A DNA stretch of 12,092 nucleotides from Sphaerosporella brunnea (taxonomy: Eukaryota > Ascomycota > Pezizomycetes > Pezizales > Pyronemataceae): contig VXIS01000608.1 of NCBI GenBank assembly GCA_008704415.1, forward strand, positions 1-12,092, written 5' to 3'. The notes under the pieces were generated by a model that was not told the origin of the DNA, did no database searches, and was given only the letters and a program-made list of their open reading frames with translations. The position numbers and the translations under genes were made by a program. Each line of letters opens with the position of its first letter. Position 1 is the first letter of the stretch. This document shows, in pieces, positions 1 to 8,000 of the stretch.

Positions 1-599
1 GTTATACCGGAACGTACCCGGTGGGTATATGAGGGGAGCACCTGTGACAAGACTTGATAAGTACCAAAGTCACTTCGGTAATTGGTCATCACGTCATAGC
101 TACTGCGGCACTTCAATAGGACATTCTAGGCATCAAAGCTTACGCGTTCAATCACGCCATAGCTGCAGAAGAGTGTCCGAGTTGGAGTGGGGGTTATCTA
201 TAATCCCTGGCTAGTCAAAGAAGCTCGGTACCCTTACGTGGCAATCGGGGCAATTGTTCGTCCGAGGATTGGAAATCAACTTTGAGGCTCAAAGGCGAAT
301 CCGTCAGGATATAACCCGCGAGATTTCCCTCGAGTTGAGAGACCACCAGAGTTAGCAGACATCATCGTTAGGATATTGTGAGGTTCAGCCTTAACAATAT
401 TGTCGTTTACACAATCTATATTCGTTTCGAAATCTTTAGTCTATTTTCCCTTCGGTACGAATATACTCGTACCATTAGCGAATCTTTACCGATCCCGTAT
501 CTGAAAGCTCTTCGCCCAACAAGTGTCTTTTCCTTAGAAAAGGATTACTGTTTGGCCTATCTTCCTTGTACGCGGTTTAGTGAACCTAGTGGTTTTACA
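1..599 (-). repeat. LTR-like dispersed repeat, left copy (reverse orientation)
   Basis: Read on the minus strand it begins TGTAAAACCACTAGG at 599 and runs off the window at 1. It is the inverted counterpart of 11303-11901: the same 599 bp, no indels, and about 6 mismatches by eye. The abrupt homology edge, together with the right copy interrupting a transposase codon, shows that 599 is a true element end. A TG start and a non-coding body fit a long terminal repeat whose internal part lies left of the window. No matching CA end is visible, so the class is inferred. Short open frames inside it have no protein-like features. Confidence 0.6.
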
Positions 600-778
600 C
601 ACGATGCGTTTGAGTTGTAGGGGGGATGTCATTTGTCATGTTAAATGTCACGCCATAACTTGCCCTCATAGGGCAGCAATCCCTCCCATGCAGGAACAGT
701 ACATTTCTATTTTGGTATGGTAGAGAAGTCATGACCGTCACAATGTGACATGACTTGACTTGACATGCTAGGCCGATA
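600..778. other. non-coding flank between LTR-like repeat and pogo-A
   Basis: These 179 bp hold no convincing reading frame on either strand. A small inverted repeat, GTCAC-AAT-GTGAC, lies near 739-751, followed by a short tandem run of TGACT-like units. The last two bases, TA at 777-778, are the left target duplication of the pogo-A transposon. Confidence 0.5.
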
Positions 779-823
779 ACGTAAGCCAGGTAGAAACGAG
801 ACGTCAGGGATTAGCGAGACGCC
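779..823 (+). repeat. pogo-A left terminal inverted repeat
   Basis: It begins ACGTAAGCCAGGTAG immediately after TA 777-778 and matches the reverse complement of 4451-4495 at 40 of 45 positions; all five differences are transitions. Two near-identical sub-motifs of the form CGAGACG[T/C]C occur inside it, about 20 bp apart, and could be transposase-binding repeats (inference). Confidence 0.88.
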
Positions 824-944
824 TCCCGATGCGATGCTACCACACACAAAAACAATCGTATTTCCACAACCACGCTACATAAAAAAATTCCGAAGCATGC
901 AAATGATAGAGAAAAGACCAGAGAGCAATCCTATCGAGCGCGAT
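824..944. other. pogo-A subterminal non-coding sequence
   Basis: This A-rich non-coding stretch lies between the left inverted repeat and the TRIM insertion. With 2399-2435 it makes up the 3' flank of the transposase gene. No gene or structured motif stands out. Confidence 0.5.
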
Positions 945-949
945 CAGAC

Positions 950-1166
950 TGTTGAGTGTAGAGTGATGCCGTAGGCATCACTCTACCCTCTATGGAATAT
1001 CCAAACATATACTCTGTGAGAGACGTAGTTAGATTAGGGTTAGAAGCTAGCGCGCCAAGCCGTTACTGCACCTTAAGTGCAGTAACTACGCGTCTAGCTC
1101 TTTACCTTGCAATATATCTCTTCACCTACGTTCTTAGTGTTCACTGCGCGAAACCTATCGTCAACA
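950..1166 (+). repeat. TRIM 5' LTR
   Basis: This is the left copy of the 217-bp terminal repeat, about 97.7% identical to 2177-2393. It contains two strong stem-loops: 958-986 (13-bp perfect stem, 3-nt loop) and 1062-1086 (10-bp perfect stem, 5-nt loop). A weaker outer stem (1046-1054 with 1089-1098) encloses the second. Confidence 0.92.
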
Positions 1167-1184
1167 GGTTATGAGTCCGGCGCT
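1167..1184 (+). promoter_or_regulatory. putative TRIM primer binding site (half-tRNA-Met type)
   Basis: The bases directly after the 5' LTR, GGTTATGAGTCCGGCGC, do not start with TGG, so they do not pair with a tRNA CCA end. Their complement contains CTCATAACC, the anticodon loop and adjoining stem of methionine tRNAs (CAU anticodon). Copia of Drosophila and yeast Ty5 are known to prime from an internally cleaved initiator tRNA-Met at just such a site. About nine bases match continuously and more match with interruptions. The exact tRNA is inferred from memory of the family. Confidence 0.6.
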
Positions 1185-1389
1185 ATGACTTCACTAAGGA
1201 CAGACAACCCCAGGAAGAGACGCGACGACAACGATTGACACAGGCGCCGCTGCAGAACCGAAAAGAGAAGTCGCGACAAGGTCGGGAAAACGAGCTGTTA
1301 TTGGACAAGTTTGAGCACCGCAGACCAAGAGCTGTCGGTATATACAGCTGGAGCTGCGACGGACAAAACGCGATTCGAGCAGCGGAAAC

Positions 1390-1835
1390 CCTGACGTTGT
1401 GGGGTTAAGACAAGTGAAGCTTGACGAGCCATTTGCGAATCGAAACCATTGAAGCTTAAGAAAACCCTGAGTTGTGGGGGTCAAGACAACTGGAGCTTGG
1501 AGGATCGTTTCCAGATCGAAGAAAGGCGGTTTTTGGACAACCGTTTGAGGTATCGCAGAGAAACAATTTTAGCTCGCCGAAAGCCTGAAGTTGTGGGCTT
1601 AAGACAACTGGAGCTTGGAGGATCGCCGGCAGATACGAGAGCGCGATCTTATCTCAATGACAGCCTGAGTTGTGGGCTTAAGACAGCTAAAGCTGGGAGG
1701 GTCGCTTGCGGACAAGAACGAAGCGATCTTAGCTCGCCGAAAGCCTGCGTTGTGGGCTGAAGACAACTGGAGCTTCGAGGATTGGTTCAACGGATCGGAA
1801 GATAGCGGTCTTAGCTCAGCGAAGGAGCTTGGAGG
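1390..1835 (+). repeat. diverged tandem repeats in TRIM interior
   Basis: The core GTTGTGGG[G/C]-n-TnAAGACAA, preceded by an ANCCTGA-like block, recurs at 1396, 1471, 1590, 1669 and 1749. Most copies are followed by a TGGAGCTTGGAGGATCG-like block, also seen at 1826-1840. Spacing is about 75-80 bp with one 119-bp interval. A stray GTTGTGGGG occurs at 2008. Units differ by substitutions and indels and shift reading frame, so they do not encode a clean repeat protein. They may be packaging or spacer sequence of the non-autonomous RNA (inference). Confidence 0.7.
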
Positions 1836-2164
1836 ATCGTTTGCGGACCGATGAGAAAGGACTATAATGACAACGCTCTGCTCAACCTATACATCGACGA
1901 AAGGACGACTTCATGACCGAAGCCGAAGAAGTCGTCGACGAAGGAAAAAGACGACTTGCAAAAGACGAAAGAAACCAATACGAAAGGGTCAGACAACCAC
2001 AACTTGAGTTGTGGGGCAACCGGACGGGGTACAACACCACAGACAAAGGAGATTGGCCTGACGGACAGGAAACTATGCTGATCACGTGGTCGCGGCACAC
2101 CGCGATGGGGGAGTGATGGATGAAACAGGATATATAAGGACAAACGGGGGCATAGTGTATGCTC
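1836..2164. other. TRIM interior, 3' part
   Basis: No recognised gene is here. A 67-codon frame at 1913-2116 is rich in Glu and Arg but has no family resemblance. An inverted repeat pairs GACGACTTC (1904-1912) with GAAGTCGTC (1928-1936). A TATATAA motif at 2131-2137 lies about 40 bp before the 3' LTR, outside the LTR where such an element's promoter is normally expected. Confidence 0.45.
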
Positions 2165-2176
2165 GGATAGGGGGAG
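2165..2176 (+). promoter_or_regulatory. TRIM polypurine tract
   Basis: GGATAGGGGGAG lies immediately before the 3' LTR. It is purine-rich apart from one T and is in the correct place to prime plus-strand DNA synthesis of an LTR element. Confidence 0.7.
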
Positions 2177-2393
2177 TGTTGAGTGTAGAGTGATGTCGTA
2201 GGCATCACTCTACCCTCTATGGAATATCCGAACATATACTCTGTGAGAGACGTAGTTAGATTATGGTTAGAAGCTAGCGCGCCAAGCCGTTACTGCACCT
2301 TAAGTGCAGTAACTACGCGTCTAGCTCTTTACCTTACAATATATCTCTTCACCTACGTTATTAGTGTTCACTGCGCGAAACCTATCGTCAACA
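2177..2393 (+). repeat. TRIM 3' LTR
   Basis: This is the right copy of the terminal repeat. It keeps both stem-loops (2185-2213 and 2289-2313). The first has a single C-to-T change relative to the 5' LTR that leaves a G-U pair in RNA, so the fold survives. Confidence 0.92.
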
Positions 2394-2435
2394 CAGACCG
2401 GGGGCACAAAAATGGTGGTTTTCTCCTCACCTTAG

Positions 2436-4369
2436 TTACTTCTTCCGGGTTGTGAGGTGCACTGCTAATGGTCGATCAGGCAGCCTTCTATTTGGTGTCT
2501 GAGGGGTGTTTAAGACCACGGGGGGTCGTGGGGGTCTTGCTGGAGGTAGCGGTCTTGCTGGAGGTAGGGAAGTTGTGGGCATCTCCACATCAGAGCTAGA
2601 ATCCGACCAGTCGGTGGGTGGTTGTTGACCGCTGCAGCGGGCTGGCCTGACAGGTGTCTCTGACGGGGGCTTGGGTGACGCAGGGAGCTCAAAACAAACT
2701 CTTGTTTTTCGAGGGAGTGTGGGCACTGCTGGGAGTCCTGCTGGGAGCGCTGTTGGGGGTGTCGGAAGCAGCGGGTTGTGTCTTGCGGCGACGGGGTTTG
2801 ATCTTATTCTCATCCATCTCCTTGATGGACTTAAGAGCCTCGGCACTGGTAATTACTCTTGCTTTACAGATGACCCGCTGGTCCTTCTTGGTGCTCTTAG
2901 CTACCTTTGTTTGCTCTCGCAAATGTTGCATGTCAAGGCCGAGAATTTCTCGCTAGAGGTCTTTACTATAGCTTTGATGGTTGATGCGGAGGACGTATTC
3001 GCAAATCTCGCCACGAGTAGCTGTTTTAATCCACTCCTGGGCATACTAATCTCGCTGACGCTGCTGGCCCTTTGTTTGAGGTGTTCTCTCGAGTAGGAAA
3101 GTCTGGGGCAGGTGCAGGAGGGGGTTTATTGGCTTGGTGCAGGGCGGGACTGTCCAAAACCTGTCGAGGGTTGAATGGGACGATACCAGTTGCTCGAAAA
3201 GCACTTTCAATGTTTTGTCGTGTATATGCTGCCTTCCGAGCCTTTTTATAAAGCGGGAGGAACTGGCGATGACTGATTTCTACGTTGGTAGCAAGGTAAT
3301 AATCTTTGACAGCCTTGCCATAGTGTATTTGTAGGGGTGCAAAGAGATCAACATCGAGCGGTTGCAAATGGTGAGTAGAATTAGCGGGCAAGCAAAACAG
3401 GACGATGTCGTGCGCCTCACAGAACTCAGTAAACTCCAGATTGACGTGGGAACCATGGCCGTCGAGGATTAACAGCCGTTTCTCGCCGCACTGAATACGC
3501 TTCAGGCTGTAAGGATGATAGATTTTTGTGAGCCAATGATATCCAAGCTCATCGTCCGTCCAACCCTTTGGTGATTTCCCAAAATGTACTTCTGCGTCCT
3601 CTTCTTTCACATTCTCAAACATGCCATAGGTGTGAACCTTTCCTTTTGTAATGAGAACGGTTGAGAAGATGTAGCCGTCAGCGGAGACCGCTTCTACTAG
3701 CGTCACCATCTCACGCTTCCCATGCTGTCTTACGTAAGGCGACTTCTTTCCGCGACGGGTGATTACTTTTGACTTAGAGGAATAACTAAGAATGATACCC
3801 TTTTCGTCGACGTTTGTAATCTGATAAGGATGAAATTTCTCTGTACGAATGACCTTGCCGAGCTTTTTGAAGTGGTCTGCGAGAGTATTAAGGTTGCTGG
3901 CGAAAACTTGCTGGCGATCTATTTTTTGTGCCATTTTCGCAGCCAACTCAGGGTGGCGGTTGAGGAATTGGGTAATCCAGTTCTTGCCAATAGTATGGTG
4001 GACCTTGTGTTTGCGTCCCTCTGCTTCGTAGCGGGCTTTCAGCGCTGCACGCTCACCCACCGCCAGCTTCTCTACCATCTGCCACAATCGGTCCAAACGT
4101 GGTGGAAAACCATAGTCGTCTAATTTAAGGATCCACTTCACGATTGCCTTTTCTGCAGCTGGAGAAAGGATTTGGTCCCCCTCATGCGCTTTCTGCCTAC
4201 TCTGACGGCCATTGCGACGATGTGCGAGGCTAGACTTGGGAAGGTTGAATGCCGTGGCTGCCTCTCCTATAGAGGAGAAGATACCGTCCTTAAGCGCTTG
4301 TAGAGCTCTCTGAAAGCGCTCTTCCCGATCAATTTGGGGTAGGGTAGTTCGCTCTTTGATATGCGGCAT
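2436..4369 (-). pseudogene. broken pogo/Fot1-type DDE transposase of pogo-A
   Basis: The first 447 codons (ATG at 4367-4369) are open. Residues about 17-53 look like a psq-type helix-turn-helix and 65-145 like a CENP-B/Tc5-type DNA-binding region. The catalytic domain shows NVDEKG (D188), LILDGHGSH (D303) and QPLDVD (D339), giving the DD35D spacing of the pogo/Fot1 group. That frame stops at 3026 just after a Pro-rich linker. A related helical C-terminal region continues from about 3045 in another frame (EWIKTATRGEICEYV onwards) through an in-frame TAG at 2953-2955. It ends in that frame at 2689, while a further Pro-rich tail reads on in a third frame to 2436. So there are at least one, probably two, frame breaks and one stop. 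An unusual intron could replace the first break, but the TAG remains. The same N-terminus recurs at 10995. Confidence 0.85.
2533..2568. repeat. 18-bp tandem duplication in transposase tail
   Basis: Two copies of GGTCTTGCTGGAGGTAG plus one variable base lie head to tail. On the minus strand they encode a repeated Pro-Pro-Ala-Arg-Pro-Leu unit in the Pro-rich C-terminal tail of the transposase. Unit length is a multiple of three, so the duplication kept the frame. Confidence 0.75.
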
Positions 4370-4450
4370 CGTTTGGGCTGGTTGATGGGGTTTTCACTGT
4401 GTTGTCGCCGTATAAGGTGGAGCGAACGCAGGGCTCACGGGCATTTACCC
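4370..4450 (-). other. pogo-A 5' leader between terminus and transposase ATG
   Basis: This 81-bp stretch, read on the minus strand, is nearly the same as 10914-10994 of the second copy. Shared features include GTATAAGG-like and ACAACACAGTGAAAACCCC segments just before the ATG. It should hold the transposase promoter and leader; no single element can be proven. Confidence 0.45.
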
Positions 4451-4495
4451 GGCGTCTCGTTAACCCCTGACGTCTCGCTTCTACCTGACTTATGT
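4451..4495 (-). repeat. pogo-A right terminal inverted repeat
   Basis: Read on the minus strand it starts ACATAAGTCAGGTAG just inside TA 4496-4497 and pairs with 779-823. It is closer to the terminus of the second copy at 10869-10913 (one mismatch, at base 3) than to its own left partner, so the left end has drifted more. Confidence 0.88.
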
Positions 4496-4592
4496 TATTC
4501 CTACATAGTTGGCTGTCGTTATGGTAGGTAGATAACCTCACTTTAGTAGGTAGGAGTGCCTTTGTAACCATAGGGAAATCGAATGACAGGGG

Positions 4593-4889
4593 ATGTCATA
4601 CATAGTGTGGCAAAGTAAGGCGTTGAATTCGGGCCTGGCAAAATCTCAGGCTGACGCCCCAATCACACAAACCAAATCGATTCAGGAACGCGGCGATGGC
4701 TAGTCATCTGAGCGGTGTACTGCTGAAGAGGGAAATGAAACGAAGTCCGCGTCATCAGGTTCCTCCTTGTCTTCAGCTGAGGATGCTAGGGACGCTGTAT
4801 ATCAACCTCCTCTGAATTCTCGTTCTTTGTTGAGGCGCCGAGGAGGTTTTGAAGGAGCACTGCGGGTACGCTTTTTGTGGTTGGAATAA
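4593..4889 (+). pseudogene. possible 3' remnant of an unidentified protein-coding gene
   Basis: One plus-strand frame from an ATG at 4593 stays open for 36 codons to a TAG at 4701-4703, then for another 61 codons to TAA at 4887-4889. After the TAG the composition looks protein-like: an acidic and Ser-rich run (SASSGSSLSSAEDARDAV) and then RSLLRRRGGFEGALRVRF. The TAG lies in GGCTAG, so it could instead mark the 3' splice site of an intron before a terminal exon. The stop lies 118 bp from the convergent stop of the FN3 gene, a usual fungal tail-to-tail spacing. No family is recognised. It may be the end of a gene truncated by pogo-A, or chance. Confidence 0.3.
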
Positions 4890-4910
4890 TATAAAGCTTT
4901 ATCGCGTACC
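4865..4910. terminator. inverted repeat between convergent 3' ends
   Basis: GGTACGC (4865-4871) pairs with GCGTACC (4904-4910) around the perfect palindrome ATAAAGCTTTAT (4891-4902). It overlaps the end of the candidate plus-strand remnant and lies downstream of the FN3 gene stop. AT-rich TATAAAG sequence on both strands could serve 3' end formation in both directions (inference). Confidence 0.3.
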
Positions 4911-5007
4911 TATCATGAGAGTATTGGTTTGAAAGAGGAGTCTGAAAGCAAAACGATTCGTTCGAACACCAGATGTCCAATAAATGATAGAACAGACAAA
5001 AACTAAT

Positions 5008-8000
5008 TTATTCAAAATTGAGATCCGCCAGCTCTTGCTTCTCTCTGTCCTTATCCGCTTTTCGCCTGAAGATCCCCATTCCTTTCTTCTCAGCACTCTC
5101 TTTCTTTTCGATACTATCATCTTTGACCTTTTCCTTGTCGCCCAGCTTGTCGTTTTCATCTTCTACAATTTCACATTTCCTGGACGTCCTACCAATCGCG
5201 CCGAAGAAACCGCTCTGACTTCCTTTCAACCAGGCCGAGCTCTCTTTGCCAAGTGGTGTGAGCCTACCTTTGCCCTCCTCGTCTTCACTTTCAAGATCAC
5301 CATCTTTCCTCCACGCACTCCAAAGGCCTCCTCCTTTGGAAGATGAGGCCACCATTGATACCTGTGAAGCCTCTTCCTCCAACTCGTCGTCCACAGAATC
5401 TTTCTTCCTACCCCGTCCCCAAGAGATGTTGAATTTCGCATTGCTGCCTTTCCTGCTGAGGGAGAATCGTGACAGGATACTGTCCTTCGTGGAGACGTTC
5501 TCAAGACTGGTCCCGGAAATGGCGGAGACATCTGTATTGATGCTCAAAGAGTCCCGGTCTCTTTTGTTGTCTTCCTCATTGGAACGAGTTCTCGCCGGCG
5601 TACTCATGCGGCTTTGAAAAGTAGGCGCAGTTGGATTGAGTCGGGGTGTAAGAGGACGGCCAGTACCCGTGTTTGTCGATGCAAGATACCCGTGGCTCGG
5701 ATAGAATGATAACGACGAGGTTGAAGCATTTGCATTCGGAGATATAGGTCTTGAATTTGGCCGTGAATTCGACATCCTGACATTGTAGAAATCACCCCAA
5801 TGACTGCCACTACCAATGCCGAGTCTGTTGTGGAAACTATTGGCAAGATCGGCAGAAGGCCAGCCAAAAGCGATAGATGCGTCTGAAGAGGGGGCAGGTA
5901 GAGAGTTGTCGAAAGATGCGATTGATGAGGGGCGCGGCGAGGCTGGTTGGTCAAAAAGCCTGTTGGGATCAATGGGATCGAAAGAGGGGTTGAATTGATT
6001 CAACGTGGCTGAACGCCTGGAGTGATCGGAATTGGTCCGCCCCAGTGCCTTTGCCCGGCCATGAAGGAAGTCGAGACTGCTCGACCATGATCCATGAGAT
6101 CCACTACGACGGCGAGTGCCGATGGGATCTAAGCCTGGAGGCTCATTTTTAGGGAAAGAATGTGATTCACTCGGTCGAAGCTGGCCCACCATAGGAGGCG
6201 CTCGCTCAAACCCCACGGTTTTGCCACGTTGTCGAGGAAACGAATTGGAGAACAAAGTAACGAAACGTCGTGAGCTCGATTTCGATGGATTAGTGCCTTC
6301 AACTTCGCCCGAGGGCGCCATAAGCGGGCGATTGGAACCAATTGGGGAAATCGTTGAGGCTGTACGTTCAGGGTTGTCAAGGTGGTGAACCGAGCCTCTG
6401 CCCGCTGGAGATAGGCCTGAAAACAATGGGATATGATTGAAACTACTCCTCGGCGACGTTGAGACCGATCCTGATGATATTGGAGACTGCGGTGCCACAG
6501 CGCTCATGGTATCGAACGGTGAATGCTTGAGGTCAATATCGTCATCCGAGGCCTTTATTCCAAGGCGCGGAGGGGCATCGTCGAACGTAAACAAGTTGGA
6601 TGGTAGGAGAGAATTCGCCGTAGGACTCATCGGAGTGCTATTGATGTAATTGTCTGAGTCCGTACATGGGTCCATCGTGGGACCGGAAGCGGGACGAGGT
6701 ATTTCGACGGGGCCAGTCACCGTACCGTTTGCAATATTAAAGAATGGACTCGAAGGACTACTATTTGAAAACTGAGGACTTATATGTTGAACTTGCGCAT
6801 TATTGAATGCCATACCATCCCGAAAGACTGATTCCGGCATCTGAAACACACTGAGCGAGGACGAGCCCGTTTGAGTACGCGATTTTCGATTGCGGTGGCG
6901 ACGCTGCTTTGGTCTCTTCTGCAAGCAGTCTGCGCCGGAGCCACTCTCTCTACGTCCTTGAAAACTTGTGAGGACATCGCGAGACCTGATGGATTCTATC
7001 TCCGCCTGTACACCAACCATCAGTGAGTGATAAATCGCAAGCGGGACAGCGGGAGCTAACAGCTTGAAAAGCATTATAAACAGTAACATATCGCATCTCA
7101 AGATTCCTTTGCCTCTCGCGCCAGATGCTCTCCTTCTCATTATCATCCTTCGCTTTTTGCGCCTCTTGATGCTCGTTGGCTTTGAGTTGCTCCTTTTGCG
7201 TTTCTAAATTTTTTAAGGCGGCTACCAACGATCGAATTTCTTCTTCCATCTCGGCTATCTGCCGTTGAGTTTCCTCAATATCGTTGCTAAGCTCCTTTTC
7301 TGTTGCTCCCGCATTCTCTTTTGATTCCTGGGCCGCACTGGCAAATTCCTCTACTTTCTCCACTGCTGTTATTTTTTCTTCGTCCCACCGCGATAGGTCA
7401 TCTTGCATCTTCTTGATCTCATATTCCTTTGCCTTCAATGCCTTTTCTGTACGGGTCCTTGCCGCCTCAGCCGACCGTCTGGATTCTTCCAATAGTTTTG
7501 TTTCAGCCCGTATCCGCTGTCGCGCGGCATCTTCTTCGTTCCTTTTGTCCTTTAAGGTGTCCAACTCTGTCCGAAGAACGATCTCGGTCGCTTTGAATTC
7601 TTCCTCCGTGTGAACTAGCTGGGCTTCCGCCTCCTGGATTTCTCTCCGCACGGCATCCAAATCCCGGGTCAACGATTCAACAGTGTGCTGGTCCTCCTGT
7701 ACGGAGGTCGAATAGTTTTGCGAAGTGTGGATTTGGTCGACAGAGGCGGGTGAGCTTCGTCGTTCCCTTGCCGACTTACGAGAGCCGTGGTGAGGTCCCT
7801 GACTAGACTGCTGATTGTGATGACCAAAATAGTTGTGCGGTGATGGTGACACTTCAAGTACCGAATGGACAGATGGCGCATCATCCGAAGAATCACCCTT
7901 GAGTAAGCCATTGATGGTCTCGTTTGCGGGTTGGGATGCGGGGAAAGTTTTCAGTCGAATTAATTGGCCAGGCGCCTGGAAGTTCTGAGCGTTGGTCGCG

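Larger units (their letters stand above)
950..2393 (+). mobile_element. TRIM-like non-autonomous LTR retroelement nested in pogo-A
   Basis: Two 217-bp direct repeats, each starting TGTTGAG and ending TCAACA, bound a 1010-bp interior. The outer bases are the classic TG...CA retroviral ends, with inverted TGTTG/CAACA. A 5-bp target duplication, CAGAC, lies at 945-949 and 2394-2398. A primer-binding-site candidate follows the left LTR and a purine tract precedes the right LTR. The interior has no reading frame resembling gag, protease, reverse transcriptase, RNase H or integrase; it is largely diverged tandem repeats. This fits a terminal-repeat retrotransposon in miniature that borrows enzymes from an autonomous relative, probably Copia-type by its primer site. 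The LTRs differ at about 5 of 217 positions, so the insertion is not brand new. Confidence 0.9.
779..4495 (-). mobile_element. pogo/Fot1-type Tc1-mariner transposon (pogo-A), with nested TRIM
   Basis: Both ends carry a 45-bp inverted repeat (779-823 and 4451-4495), and each is flanked outside by TA (777-778 and 4496-4497), the usual target duplication of Tc1/mariner elements. The strand given is that of the transposase gene. The element is 3717 bp now; without the nested retroelement at 950-2393 and one copy of its 5-bp duplication it would be about 2268 bp, normal for the pogo/Fot1 group. The transposase is decayed, so this copy is probably not autonomous. A second, truncated copy of the same family begins at 10869 in the opposite orientation. 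Confidence 0.9.

Noticed and set aside
29..620. Open frames inside the left LTR-like repeat (also mirrored at 11249-11873)
   Set aside because: They lie in a non-coding dispersed repeat, are short and have no family-like composition; the same frames recur only because the repeat itself does.
1046..1098. tRNA-like cloverleaf in the TRIM LTR
   Set aside because: The sequence makes long hairpins but lacks A- and B-box consensus, a TTC loop and an acceptor stem.
992..1174. 60-78 codon frames spanning the TRIM LTRs (also 2219-2455)
   Set aside because: They start inside each LTR and run across its boundary into unrelated sequence; presence in both copies reflects the repeat, not a gene.
1390..1835. 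CRISPR-like array
   Set aside because: Repeats are diverged, contiguous and unevenly spaced, with no constant repeat/unique spacer pattern, in a eukaryotic retroelement.
2131..2137. TATATAA as promoter of the TRIM
   Set aside because: It is outside the LTR near the purine tract, whereas LTR element promoters lie in the LTR itself; position does not support the role, so it is only noted.
1862..2235. Minus-strand frames of 93 and 117 codons in the TRIM interior and 3' LTR
   Set aside because: Composition is low-complexity, frames overlap each other, and they cross from the interior into the LTR; no gag-like or enzyme motif.
2671..3096. Plus-strand 141-codon hydrophobic frame
   Set aside because: It is antisense to the transposase C-terminal region; its Gly/Leu-rich look comes from the Pro/Ala/Lys codons on the other strand.
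4695..4826. 43-codon plus-strand frame starting MASHLSGVLL
   Set aside because: It overlaps the better, more protein-like frame at 4704-4889 in another register and has no recognisable features.
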